Shown here: positions 48,140 through 60,047 of the stretch, in pieces
Numbering within the stretch: position 1 is the stretch's first letter
Layout: every line of letters begins with the position of its first letter
Assembly: GCF_963662255.1 (NCBI RefSeq)
Contig: NC_085047.1
Span: 107,502,181 to 107,566,180, forward strand
Reading direction: 5' to 3'
Source of the DNA: Cinclus cinclus
Taxonomy: Eukaryota; Chordata; Aves; Passeriformes; Cinclidae
Length of the DNA stretch: 64,000 nucleotides
The notes under the pieces: model-generated
Databases searched by the model: none
Seen by the model: only the letters and a program-made list of their open reading frames with translations
What the model was told of the DNA's origin: nothing
Position numbers and translations under genes: made by a program

Positions 48140-48192
<53 letters not shown>

Positions 48193-48217
48193 GCAACAGC
48201 AACAGCAAAAAAAAAAA
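48140..48217. repeat. (AAC)n microsatellite, CAG-interrupted, ending in A11
   Basis: About 17 uninterrupted AAC units (48,141-48,191) are followed by three CAGCAA-type units and then eleven A residues (48,207-48,217). A 68-codon frame translates it as polyglutamine, but it has no exon context and is not a gene. Confidence 0.95.
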
Positions 48218-51200
48218 TCAAAGCAAAAACCCCCAAACCACCCACAGAAGACACCAAGGACAATTTTTACTCATCAAACACCTTAGTTAAAATATGTAAA
48301 TTATCTTTTTATTATTAATCCTCCTTTCTTACTACTGCTCAGTTAATATAATTAATATACTCAGTTGTTTCTCTCCTGCATCCACATCTTCGTGTTTTGT
48401 TATTTAAAGTACAAAAAGTGTATACAAGGTTTTAGCAGTGCAATGGAAATATACTTTTGTGCCCTGAAATCAAAACACTGATTATGTATATTTTTTTCCT
48501 ACCTTCAGCATCTCTGAGGATCTTTTTTGTTGATACCCAGTCCAGAAGGGAAATTAGACAACTCAAAGAAGCAACAACAGAACTTTTGTGTATTTTAACC
48601 TGCTGCATGAAGGATCATATTATTAAGCATGTCTTTTATTACCTTTTCTATTGCTGAATATTAGCTCAAAAAACCAGAGCAATCTTATTTTAAAAATCAT
48701 GAGAGGGGTTTTATTGCTTATTAAAGTAATATTCTATTCTATTCCCCTTTTCAAAGGACATGTTAAATTACTTTATCTATGCACAGAATATGGTGATGAA
48801 CGTTGCTAATAAAACAACAGAAGAAGGGCACAACCACTTCACAATGATGGTACCTTAAATGAGTAAATTGTTCCTTTCACACACAGTAGCCATGCTCAGT
48901 AAGTCTCACGTTGCCCTTTCTGATAATAACTTGATTGAGACAACAGCTATTTAAATAGAGCTGACAAGACCAGGGTACGTGGTGTTTGAGGCTGCTCCTG
49001 CAGTCCTCTGGAAATGCCCACAGCTCTTGAGGAATACTCTGTCCCAGGAAGGCAAGCACAAGCATAACAAGGCACTCTTCACTCCACTCCCTCCTGGCAG
49101 CACTAATAATCCTACAACCAGGTAGATCAAAAACCTTTCTCTCCTGGTTAGTTTTCAGACAGATTTAATATAAGGTTAATTTTTATCTGGGAAAATAACT
49201 CCATTTTGTTAATGCTACTCATCCTACAGCAGAGAGCAGAGCACTTCCAGCACAAAGAAAGGGGTGGGACTGTCGCTTTCAGTAGCAGCCCACATTTCTG
49301 GCTGTCTAAAGGAACTGCGGAGCTGCAGCACTCCACATCTCTCAAGGTAGATTAAATGCACTTTTGTATTCAGAGGGAACAACAAAGTGCTGTTCCCCCA
49401 CTGAGATCAGCGCCTGACTAAATGAGCATTCCTCTTCTCTGCTGCCTGTTGCAAAGCAAATAGGTAATTTTGATGTTTTAAACTAATCTGTTTGACTTCA
49501 TGCTGGAAAAGGAGAGGAGTGCTATGGCTGGAGCTGATCTCAGCTGAGAGGCTGCACAAATCAAAGGGTTCAGTGCTTGGTCACCTTCCCATACAAGATG
49601 CCTGCCCTGGGCAAGAAGGAATCTCAGCAAGGCACAGCCTCCGTTTGGGGCCTATGAGAAAAGAAGAACATGAATAGGTTTGTTGTGGTTATAGGTCTCT
49701 CTTTTCTATCAACAGTAGCATAAGGCAAAGATTTCTGAAAAAGGGACGGACTGTTGATATTCCACATGTAAATTCTGTGAACATTGAATTCCCACTGCAA
49801 AAGGTGATTTTCCCTCCCACTTCTTGACGAATTTGAGAAATTCATAATATTCATTAAATTAATACAGTTACAAATGTAAATTTGCATTACTAGTTGAGAT
49901 TTAGCTGTTATATGGAAGAGCCTAGGGGGTACAGACTTCAAATGCTAGCACTAAGTTCTATTCTGTGGTTGCTGCTTCATGCAGAGTGCATTTCTACTGT
50001 GTGGAGTAAGGTGTGAAGTTTTTCCAAGAGGAAAATGAAGAACCGGCAGTGTCCACAATGGGATTCAGGCAGGTATTTTTATATTGGAGTTAAGTGCCTG
50101 AGAGGGTGCAGCATCCACACGGACCTGAAGTGATAACACATTTGTACATGTCATAAGTTATTAGTAAGATAAGTGGTATAGGGTCCCTCCTGGGGGACAG
50201 CAAGGAAGAGGTATTCTCACAGGCTTTTGCTCCTGCAGGCAGAATACCAGCTGCCCTCAGGACAGACGTAGGGGTTATGTTTGTTTCACGTTTGGAAAAA
50301 GAGTATTAGCACAGTTAAAATCTCCTCTTGAGGGTGAGCTCAGCTGTAAAGTTGCTGGTGTCGCTAGAGTCTCAAAAGCCCTACATGCTATAAATAAGTG
50401 CAGTGTAATCTATCTGCTGATTGTTTAAATTGCCATTAAAATATCAAATAATCTTACAAATGGCTCTACTGAGATCCCAATAAACTTCAAGATCCTTATG
50501 ATCTGTTAAAATAGTTACAGATGGCACCTTAAATCCCTTTACATTTCCCTACAGCCCTCTTCTCAGACTACATCTTTCTTCAAACCTTAGTTCTACTTCG
50601 AAGAGACACAACTGCATGTTGTGGTTTTTTTTTTAATTTATTGTATTAATTTTATCAGGATACCATCTTTTCCTCAAACTAGAAAATATAAAATTCTTAC
50701 CTAAATTACTTCTCTTAATCTCACCAGTCAGAAAGGAATCTTTCTCTGCCTTCTAGGTAATTTTTTTACATAACCTTAGGAAAACTCACTAGCTAGAATA
50801 ATCCTTTTCCCAAATCTTGTTGTGAAATATTTCCTTGTACTCTGTGGCCTTTATTCCACTTATTTCTCCTCTTATTCTTTTCTTTCCAGATTTCCCTTTA
50901 CACATTTATCCATTCACTTTTATTTCCTGTCTTTCTCTCTTTCCCCATAGATCGGTATCTACCATGTGTTGTACTGCTGTGTATGTTATGGACACATAAT
51001 CTGATCAACCCCAGGATTTCAGATACTTTATCTTTTTCTAACCCTTAAGCATCCTGCTGATCTGTTCTAAACTTCTCTAAAACACCCAACTATAACATTA
51101 AACACCATCAAAACCCTTAACTTCATTGGTGTCTACATTTTATAACCATATGATATAAAATATGTGTATATAAACAGCCTTATTTTGTATGAGGGTGTAT

Positions 51201-54200
51201 GTAACAGATGGTAGCAATGTTTGTTTGCTGCTGTAAAACTCACTGTGCATGTACTATGCACTACACTGCTTTAAATGCAAGACAAGCTGGGCAGTATGGA
51301 AGAAATCCTCCTGCAGGGTAGTGGCTACTGAACTGTGCTCACACTCTGCAGGAAAAAAAGCCAGATTCCCCACAGGACCTGAACTGAAAGTTCAGGGCAT
51401 AGAGCAGGGCAAATAGAGAACCAACACTGAAGGCAGCCTGAAGAGAGCAAACTGCAAGCCTTTGAGTGGAGTTGGTTTGTGCTATCAGCAGTGAGCAGGT
51501 TTCTTCTCAGCCCAAAGAGAACAGAGGAAAGGAAAACTTCCTAAGAACCCTGAGAGATACTTTAGAGTTCATTCAGCTAAGAAGACACTGAAACTCATGG
51601 GACCCATAAGGAAGAATAGAGGAAAGGACCAACACACAATCACACAGTAACCGAGGAGATTTTCTTTTAGATACTTTTGTTTCATTTGTCTCAGTAGATG
51701 TGACTTCTCTATCTCTTAAAAGACACCTTATTCTAGCTTATTAGTTTGTGCTCTAATACATTTAGCTTTAAAGATTGGGAGTTGTTTGATGTCTTTTGTT
51801 ACACACACTACAAAAGGAAAGGTGGGGGTAGTTCCACTGCAAGGCTCTGGGCAACTCAAGGATCTATCGCAGGGGTGAAAAGATGAGACTAGGCTGGTGT
51901 TAATACTGATGCATTTTTGATGCACCACAGCTAAGAGGTTCTGTCTTCCAGCTGGAGAAAGGCAAAAAACTCAGTAAAAAGAAAAACTAATTCCATCCCT
52001 TGTAAATTGGAACATAAATACTGCAGTAGCCTGAATAAAAACGACTTTGGAGACCAAGTAACAGTAATGGTACAACAGTTTTATTCAAACTATTAAAGAG
52101 AGGGGTTTTTTTTCTGTTCAGTCATTTACTTGCAACTTTTAGATGACTGCCATAAGCAGCTTAGGCAGAGTCATCCAAACAATAGTGAAACATAACTTCT
52201 AGATGAGGAATGCATAAGCAAAATACTGCAAATCTGTGTTGATTTATTTATGCAAGACAGATGTTAGCTGCACAGCAGCTGACTTTCTTTAAGCTGATGG
52301 ATAGAAAAGAAAAATTCAGAAATCCCATCTTCTCAATTCCATAACGGTCCTGTAAGTTAACAGTTGTGAATTAACAACTGCTTGGCTTTAGCATTTTACT
52401 GAAACCCTCACCTAGCTCTCCTTTCTGTCTTTGACTCAAAATACACTTTCATACTTCCTCTCTTCCCATACATAAAGATAACTTTTTCTGGCCTTCAAAG
52501 GTAGATATCTACCTCCCCTCGGTTTTTTGTGTTGTCTCCTTCCTTCATCCTCTCTGAGACAGAGGACATCAAGAAACAGTGTTTTCATCCTGTTTTAGAG
52601 TATGTATTCCTTTCCTTTCTGCCTCCATTCTACAGCACAAAGCACAGACTAAAATATCTCTTTTGTTGACATCTACTTTCATGGACATCTTTCTTGTCTT
52701 ACACCACACTAACAATTCGGGGCTCTAGCCTACTTCTCACTGAACCAAGCTGTTCTTCTTTCCTCTTATTTTCCCACCTCAGTTTTCCTTTTCAGATACA
52801 TCTTCCCAGAGAATAGAAGCAAAAAGCAGGCATGCAAGTGTCTCCAAGTGATGAATAATGTACACTTGCATTCAATTATAATCTTAATTCCACACTTTTC
52901 ACACAGACATGTAACTCTTACAAATCCCTTTCTAAATTTTCTCGAGCTACAGAATTTTATCCAGTTTATTGAAATTATCTAGATGGGCATCCCTGTGACC
53001 CAGCCCTTTAAATATCTGATTGCCTCTCCACAGCTTCCTCATTCTCTTTGCCTGGCTACAGCCCAGTATTACAGGAAAATGCTGCATAATGGGCGATAGA
53101 GGTTTCAAATAAAAACATGCAAATCATGCACAATTTGTCTAAATATGCTTATGCAGTCCAGATGCAATCTGCAGCTGCAGCACAATCCTGTTTATATTCT
53201 TGATGGGTAGAGTTTACAGTCAAAAAGTTCAGCAATATTCTCAAAATGTAACACAGGCCTCACCATGTCCTCATCAACAATCCCTTCACAGCCTACATAG
53301 CTCTCTTGTGTAGAAATAGTAAACAATTTTAAATGAAATACAAATGTTCCGTTTCGCAGATCAGTGTGCTCCAAGTCAATATGAAACTAAGCATGCTTTA
53401 TTTAGCAGTTATTTACGCATGCAGCTCCAAGAACATTAAAATGGTTTCCTGAAGGCAAGGGGCTAAGGAAGCCATTCCTGTCTGCTTGGTATTTTCCTCA
53501 CTGGTATGATCAGCAGCTATGGAGCTCCTTTGAGAGGAGTGCTACCTCCCTTGGAATGACCAAGGTTGCATAAGACAGCTCAGAAAAGAGACATTTTGCT
53601 CTGGTGATCTATTGAATATCTGTTTAACTCCGCAACATTAAGACTCTGTCTTTCCAAGATGAAATATGGGATCCCTTCCATCTAAGTCATCCTCAGGGTC
53701 AGCACCCTCAGAAGATCAATCCGTGATTCACCACCAACCAACTACCTGAAAGGCAGAACATTATGCAGCCCTTGACTCTGACCTCAGCCTCCTAGAGTTT
53801 CAGACAGATCTTTTAAGGTTCTTTCTTGTCACAGATTTTCTTTATGCACTACAGTAAATCTTGCATTTTCTTCTTGTCCCACTCTGCCATCCCCAGGCTT
53901 CCTTAAAGCTGACTTTGCTGTGCTCTGATTTTTTAATTATGCACATTTTTAAGATGTAGTACCATTTACTTCTTCAGTCACATCGCTCACTCCTTCCTGT
54001 TCATATACGTACTTAAGTTCAGCTGAAGTCACAAGAAGATTTAACATGCTTGCAAGGGAAAAATAACATTTCACTTAAATCACAGAATCATGATTTACTA
54101 AGGCAGCATTATAAACTCCAATCAAATAAAAATTACTGTGTCAAGGGTTACATAATTATTAATTTTCACGTGTAAGAAAATAAATCAGGAAGCTAAAAAA

Positions 54201-54595
54201 TTTAATGCTGTTGAAGAGAAACATCTCTGCAAACAGTGGTTGAGTATACTGACAAGATCAATAGCTTTAAGCAATTGTGATATGCAGTGGAAAAAACTCA
54301 CTGAGCATGAATTCAGGAAAGAAGGGATTTGATTCCTCTTATGGCCTAAATATGCAAAGAAATTCTAGACTTCATTTTCATGACTGGAACATTTCTTTTT
54401 CCCCCTTTTACAACAACAAATGGAACAAAACAAAGCACATAACACTTAAGTACAATTTCCTAACTTTGAAGACACTTAAGAAACAAAAAACAAAAGTAAC
54501 TGATTAATCAATCAAGTAATGAGATCAGCATTTTAGGCCTTTTTTCTGACAAAATAAAATCATTAGAAAACTTAGAAAAACTTAGAAAACTTGGG
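48218..54595. other. Long noncoding stretch, nothing firmly recognised
   Basis: Mostly AT-rich. Moderately GC-richer patches occur at about 49,060-49,340, 49,490-49,670 and 51,290-51,560, without domain-bearing frames or CR1 homology I can see. The 105-codon frame at 49,624-49,941 minus is unsupported. A T9 run is at about 50,627-50,635. At 54,084-54,095 the words CACAGAATCATG recall a CR1 tail, but the following sequence does not fit. Confidence 0.45.
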
Positions 54596-54631
54596 AAAAA
54601 ATACATACATATATATATGTATATGTATTTT
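54596..54631. repeat. AT-rich near-perfect palindrome
   Basis: AAAATACATA (54,598-54,607) pairs exactly with TATGTATTTT (54,622-54,631). The centre is itself a CATATATATATG palindrome with a 2-base offset. It could form a cruciform or mark an unstable (TA)n site. Confidence 0.75.
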
Positions 54632-56323
54632 ACAAACTACTCATTCATAAAGAATATGAACAAGATTGGTAGATATGTTTCATTTGAAGTCTGGTATGAA
54701 AAGCCTCATTAAAATCTTAACGACTCTTCTGCTCAGAAGATCAGAAACTATCATCTAGAAATGAATTCCTATTAAAGAAATATATCATTTTGTGTTTCTA
54801 AGAAGATTACTTACAGTGTCATGTGCACCATCTGTGGCAGCTTATTTCCACATTACAGCAAGGAACCAGGAGAGTAAACTGAATATCATCTTTCCAAAAG
54901 GAAAAACTGAAATGGCCAGTAGGTCTTCCATTGCATATTGTGGAAGCATATTTAACTGCATTTCTAAACTGGTTAAACCATTACAACAAAATGTGTGTTG
55001 GGATAAATCAACTTTCACTTCTGTCACTCAGTCACTATTAAAGCCTTTATGTCCTATAGGAAATACAGTACATACAGGGAGCAGGAGGCAAGGGAAACCT
55101 AAGGCAGCACTGCATGAAATTTGCACTAATAGAGGGGTTAGGCAGTATAGACATTAAGACAAATTCTAGCATGCTCTTTTTGCTAAAACTGGGTCGTTGT
55201 CAAGAAATTGCTGATGTTAGGATTTCTTGTCATGAGTAATAAGAGCAACTCTGCCAGAATGTGCAAGTCATAATAGACTAGGCACATAGAAAATCTTATG
55301 AATGACGGAAACATTTGAAGCTCATTGTAATGTTACCAGATATGCCCTCTAACTGATGCTATATTTAGTATCAGTTAAACTTCCTTGGCATCAAACCCAC
55401 TGGTTCTCATGAAACTAGAAAGCAGAGGTGTTTTAAGTTCAGCAGAGCATGCTACTGCTGACATTTAGTGGCTCTGCTGTTTCCCTGCAAGGTTCTAGGG
55501 GAAACAATTAATCTCCAAATATGAGATTAAGATCTGAGTCTGTATGACCAATTTTTGCATTATTCCAAATTTTAAAACATTTAGTATACATAAGGGGAAA
55601 AAAGTAGAATAAAGTATTCTAATTTATAATTACTTAAATTAAAAGAAAATATTCACAGATTTTAGAAATACAGTGATTAGTTATCCATAAGTACTATATT
55701 TATCATAAACATATAGCTTAAGAAGTGGAAGAGGGAAAAATTTCTACAGTTTCACTCATGTCAAAGCTGTAAGTAAATGAAACATAAAAGTTCTCTCTAT
55801 AAATATAATTTGGCATCAGGATGTCTGATAAATCTCATTGACTTTACATTTCCTTAACTCTTGTGAAATTTATAGTCCTATACATTTCTTAACTCTCTCA
55901 CAACATCTCCAACAGCTTTTAATCTCCATAAAATAAATACAAAAGAGCAGACTACAATTTACTAGATAATATATTGTAGGAGGCAACACAAGGGAAAGCA
56001 TGTACCTGCTACTTCAGCTTTGCTTCTGTCCTGTAACTCTGTCAAGAGTAATGCTCCAGGTCAAGAGAAACTCCTCAGTGGATCTCAGATCTGCTTCCTG
56101 TCTTTCCTCACCTTGCAGCTTTCATTGTACTGCTAATATTTATGAACTAAATTTTTTACCTAATTTAAATAATCATCATTATGTATGAACAAATATACAA
56201 TTCATTATTATAAATATTAACTTATCAGTCATCTGAGCTACTTAACTTATATTGCAGAGAAAATTTTTAGGTATGTAATCTGTTCCACCTAGTGCTAAGG
56301 TTTGAAGAGTAGCCTCTTTCTGT
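54632..56323. other. Noncoding DNA, one unsupported 121-codon frame
   Basis: A plus-strand frame of 121 codons (54,792-55,157) overlaps a minus-strand frame and has no domain. Its composition is only mildly more balanced than its surroundings. No splice-supported exon or repeat family recognised. Confidence 0.4.
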
Positions 56324-56402
56324 TAAAAAAAATACCACAAAATAGCAAAAAACAAAAACAAAAAAAAAACCAAACAAACAAAAACAAACAAACAAAGAAA
56401 CC
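56324..56402. repeat. A-rich CAAA/CAAAC tract
   Basis: About 80 bp of A runs broken by single C residues, including (CAAA)n towards the end. It is almost free of G and T. It resembles the tracts at 33.8 and 57.3 kb. Confidence 0.85.
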
Positions 56403-57340
56403 TATCATATGATGCAAAGTCTAAAAAGGCTGAAATAAGGTGAAACTTCCTTGAATATGGAATTTCTGGCACAGATTTTACTTTCTGTCATTCCAGTGGA
56501 GTATATGGTGTCCAAGTAGAATATCTGTACTTCTGGAGGCGTATCAAGGACACCGAAAACACAGATTTAGTTGTTTAAGGGTTTTTCAATGAGATTTACA
56601 AGTGGTTCAGTCTCTATAGATTTTTTTTTATGTTTGTGTTCATCTTCATTTCCAGAAGCAACAAAAAAGCTAATGCATGGTGGATAGAAAGGCATGAGGC
56701 TTTGAGATGGCAGTTCCTCCAACCTGTATCCACGTTACAACTAAGGCAAGTGATGAGAAGGGACAGGGCAAAATGAGGAACGGATCACAATATTTTCACT
56801 TTATGAAGTGGATAAAGGAGAGCAGAAAAAGAGATTTTTTTTTTTTCCCTTCTGGTCCTGTTCTGACTTGGGCATAGAAGCTTAGCTGAGGTTTCCTGAC
56901 AGCACTGACAGTCAGAGAGCTGGTGATGGAAACTGCTTCTGTGAAATTGAGGTAGGTGCAGATGGATGTTCTAAAGATGCATCAGGCTGGTTGTGGTCAT
57001 CCACAAAGATAGTCAGAGCCCAGACACTGCCCACTAACATCAAAGCAGTTGGTACAAACCACGGGTGAAACAGGCTTTATTGATTGCTTTACAGATCATA
57101 CTGGGAGGTGTCATATGGTGGTTACTTTGCTACTATTAGTCTAACCACATTTACTGCATTATAACCACAACTTTTATCACAACATAGGTAGCAAAAGGCC
57201 TTGGCCTCTTAGCTTAATGATTTTGTCAAGAAGGAAGAAAAATTCTTGTGGTTAATGCTGTACAAAAAGTTTCTAAAGTTGGTAAGATGACAAAGAAGAA
57301 ACACTGAGCAAATGAGTAAATGATATCAAACCAAAAGCTT
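56403..57340. other. Noncoding DNA, nothing recognised
   Basis: Higher-complexity sequence than the neighbouring A-rich tracts, with GC-moderate patches near 56,680-57,070. No frame over 60 codons, repeat family or RNA gene recognised. Confidence 0.4.
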
Positions 57341-57397
57341 AAAAACTAAAAAAAAAAACAAAACAAAACCCACAAAAAAAAATCAAAAAAACCCCAC
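57341..57397. repeat. A-rich CAAAA tract
   Basis: A11 run followed by CAAAACAAAACC, A9 and AAAAAAACCCC segments. G-poor simple sequence. Confidence 0.8.
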
Positions 57398-58620
57398 ATA
57401 CATATATAGCAGAATTTCAGTAAGTTATTCAAAACAGAAGCAAAATATATGAGAAAAAGAAGCAGATGTATGTGATATTACCAATTACAATCTTCTTCTG
57501 GCATCCAAAATCATGCTATCTATATTCATTTCTACACTTACACAGAAAAAAATGCATTTGAAAAGAATTATGTATTGACAATAATGTATACTACTATTTT
57601 AACACAGCTGAAAAGCTTGATGACTACCACATGCCTCTGCACAACTAGAGTCCAGATCTCAGATTTTACCCAGAGATATTCACAGCTGCCATTTGGATGT
57701 ACAGACAGGCTAGCCCTGCATGTGCATCCTGCTACTGCCATATAAAATGCAAGCTGCACTAAGTGCCAAAAATGGGGCCTTAACCCATAAGTTTTCTCAG
57801 AATATGCTTAACACAAACTGATAGAATTGGGTTTCTTGCAAAAAGCAATTATGGCTCCCATTTTCTCTTAAAAACAGGGCCTTCCTCTATTATCTTATAG
57901 CCTAGAGATTAAGTAACATTCATCTGAAAAGTAAGAGACTGAGCTTGAGCTCCTTTTTTTGCTAGAGGCAATGCAAATCTACGTTACTGGCTACACAGAA
58001 GTGAGACTAAAAAAAACCATTACTTTGCAAAAGGCAGGGTCATTTATTAAGCCACTCTAACTTGATCAAATTCACCCCATACTCAATGTCCATCAATGAA
58101 ATTGCAACAGCATGCTAACCAGTGTACTTAACATAATGTGAAGGTGTTTTACTGCTTTCTGCACAATATAATTTCTCATTCTGCCCTGACATGGAGCTTT
58201 GAGTAAATAGTCAGCATTTTGGAAGATGAGGCTGGAAAATTAGAATCTATGAAAAAATGTCAAGAAGATGCTATTCACCCATAAATAATTTCAGCTAATT
58301 TTGCAGTTGGTATGCTGTCCATAAGTACAAGAATGCAGAAGTGTTGTATTCACCTGTTCTGTCAAGGTTTTGTGTTGTTTTTTTTTTTTTTTAATGGGTA
58401 AGAGAGGAAAAGAAAAAGAAATAAAATAAATCAATAAAATGTATCCAAGACAGACTATATTTTCAGTAAAACATCATTAATCTTCCTTAAATGCATGCTG
58501 GATGTAGCAGCAGTTCTTTAGCTGTTTTCTGATGAGCCAAGACTAAGAAGACATCTAGCCAGTCACTGCTAGTGGCCAAATCCAAAGACACAGAAGAAAA
58601 TAGACAACATTAACAAGAAA
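57398..58620. other. AT-rich noncoding DNA, nothing recognised
   Basis: Unsupported 63-codon minus-strand frame at 57,568-57,759. T15 run at 58,378-58,392. No gene or repeat family recognised. Confidence 0.45.
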
Positions 58621-58773
58621 GGAGAGGAGAGGAGAGGAGAGGAGAGGAGAGGAGAGGAGAGGAGAGGAGAGGAGAGGAGAGGAGAGGAGAGGAGAGGAGA
58701 GGAGAGGAGAGGAGAGGAGAGGAGAGGAGAGGAGAGGAGAGGAGAGGAGAGGAGAGGAGAGGAGAGGAGAGGA
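58621..58773. repeat. Perfect (GGAGA)n pentanucleotide array, about 31 copies
   Basis: One hundred and fifty-three bases of uninterrupted GGAGA, with no visible substitution. The plus strand is pure purine and the minus strand pure pyrimidine. Two minus-strand frames of 73 and 96 codons translate it as Leu-Leu-Ser-Ser-Pro repeats; these are artefacts of the array and not genes. The absence of interruptions implies recent expansion or active homogenisation, and copy number is probably polymorphic. Confidence 0.98.
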
Positions 58774-59034
58774 ATTTCCCTGCAAGTCATTAGAATTGAT
58801 GAAACTTAAAAAAGTTGTTCCTAAATGTGGCTTTAGTCTTGCCACAGGTTGTTGTTACCAGAGAGAAATAATCAAATAGTTATTAAGCCAAAACTAATTT
58901 TAAAAACCCTACTGAAATGAGGTAGACAAAGAGATTGTTGGGATGAAAAAGACATATTCTTTGAAGAATCAATACAATTAAAAAATAGCAAGAAACAAAA
59001 GTACCTTGATAAATACATACTTGTGTTGAGTTGC
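58774..59034. other. Short AT-rich spacer, nothing recognised
   Basis: Unique-looking sequence between the pentanucleotide array and the LTR-like block. Confidence 0.4.
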
Positions 59035-59575
59035 CAGGGGCCCACCAAAGTCACTCTGCCTTTCACCTCCTCAGCTGGGAAGGTGAGATAAATTTCATGA
59101 AAATCTCATGGGTTGAAATAAGGATAGGGAGAGATCACTCACCAGTTAACTGTCATGGGCAAAACAAACTGGAGTTGGGGAAATTAGCTTAATTTATTAC
59201 CACGGGCAGCAGGGGCACAGCTGGCTCACCATGGCCTTCACCACGGATTGCAGGGGAATTTCTGCTTTGATGCCTGAAGTACCTCCTGCCCCTCCCTCTT
59301 CACTGACCTTAGTATCTGTAGAGTTGTTTTCCTCACGTTCTCACCTCTCTCTGTCAGCTGCTGTTGCACAACATTTTCCCCCCTACTTCTTATTATCCTA
59401 AAGGTGTAACCACTGTCCCTGATGGGCTTGGCCTTGGCCAGTGTTGGGTCTATCTTGGAGCCAGCTGGCATTGGCTCAACTGGACATGGGGCAAGCTTCT
59501 GGCAGCTTCTCACAGGAGTCACTCCTGTACCCCTGAGCCACCAAAAACCTTGCCATGCAAAATCAATGCTTTATC
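59035..59575. mobile_element. LTR-retrotransposon-like dispersed repeat (probably passerine), decayed
   Basis: About 540 bp of higher-GC sequence with phrases I associate from memory with a dispersed LTR/ERV-related repeat of songbird genomes: GGGAGAGATCACTCACCAGT near 59,129, ATGGGCAAAACAAACTGG near 59,155, GATGGGCTTGGCCTTGGCCA near 59,421, GGAGCCAGCTGGCATTGGC near 59,457 and ACCTTGCCATGCAAAATC near 59,548. The 94-codon minus-strand frame inside it (59,238-59,522) is part of the repeat, with no complete viral domain visible. LTR borders (TG...CA), a primer-binding site and a target duplication were not identified, so family and orientation are uncertain. This is a recognition call rather than an alignment. 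Confidence 0.5.
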
Positions 59576-59789
59576 AAAAATTATGCTATTTACCATATGA
59601 ATCTTAGGCTAAACCCATGTCACTGTTACTGTGCCCTAATGCTACCTGCCCAGAAGCTGCAGAGATATTGTCTGACAGGGTGGTCTGAAGCTATCCCCCA
59701 AATCCTACAAACCATTAAAGAAGTCGTCTGTGATACACACTAGGTAATACATTTCCCATCTAACTCGCAGCTCCCTGGAAGGGAACATC

Positions 59790-59900
59790 GTGAGACGTAA
59801 TCATTTCATGTTTTGCTGAAAGCTGTGAGACGAGGGGTGAGGGCAGTGGGCTCTGGCTGCTGCTGGACAGCTCCCTTGGGGAGGGGAGACTCGTCTCACA
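59790..59900. repeat. GC-rich block with direct and inverted copies of GTGAGACG
   Basis: GTGAGACG occurs at 59,790-59,797 and 59,825-59,832. The second copy is part of TGTGAGACGAG (59,824-59,834), which is perfectly complementary to CTCGTCTCACA (59,890-59,900), giving 11-bp arms and a GC-rich 55-base loop. It may be part of the neighbouring LTR-like element or a separate structured sequence. No known RNA family recognised. Confidence 0.7.
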
Positions 59901-60010
59901 CACCCTGCCAGCCCAGCCACGGCACCTGCCTTCTTTTCACCTTATGTATGCATTCTACTCTAAATAATGCAGAGATACCTATCGGGGTTTTTTATTTATT
60001 TGAGGAAGAT
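59901..60010. other. Spacer, nothing recognised
   Basis: The GC-rich character of the inverted-repeat block fades by about 59,940. No feature recognised. Confidence 0.3.
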
Positions 60011-60047
60011 AAAAAAAAAAAAAAAAAAAACAAAAAAAACCAAAACA
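60011..60047. repeat. Poly(A)20 with A-rich continuation
   Basis: Twenty A residues followed by CAAAAAAAACCAAAAC. No polyadenylation signal at a suitable distance upstream was seen, so a simple repeat is the safer call. Confidence 0.8.

Noticed and set aside
48080..48286. 68-codon frame with a polyglutamine run
   Set aside because: Translation of the (AAC)n/(CAG) microsatellite; flanks carry no coding signal.
54080..54120. Possible CR1 tail (CACAGAATCATG)
   Set aside because: Only about 12 bp resemble the tail and the following sequence lacks the expected 'ggaagggacc...tccaac' core.
54792..55157. 121-codon plus-strand frame
   Set aside because: No recognised domain or splice context; a minus-strand frame covers the same DNA.
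58621..58773. CRISPR-like repeat array
   Set aside because: A contiguous pentanucleotide microsatellite has no spacers, and the genome is a vertebrate's.
58555..58845. 96- and 73-codon minus-strand frames with Leu-Leu-Ser-Ser-Pro repeats
   Set aside because: Pure translation of the (GGAGA)n array; a repeat length not divisible by three cycles through frames, and there is no exon context.
60011..60047. Poly(A) tail of a retrocopy on the plus strand
   Set aside because: No polyadenylation signal at the right distance and no transcript-like body upstream; the upstream DNA is GC-rich inverted-repeat and LTR-like sequence.
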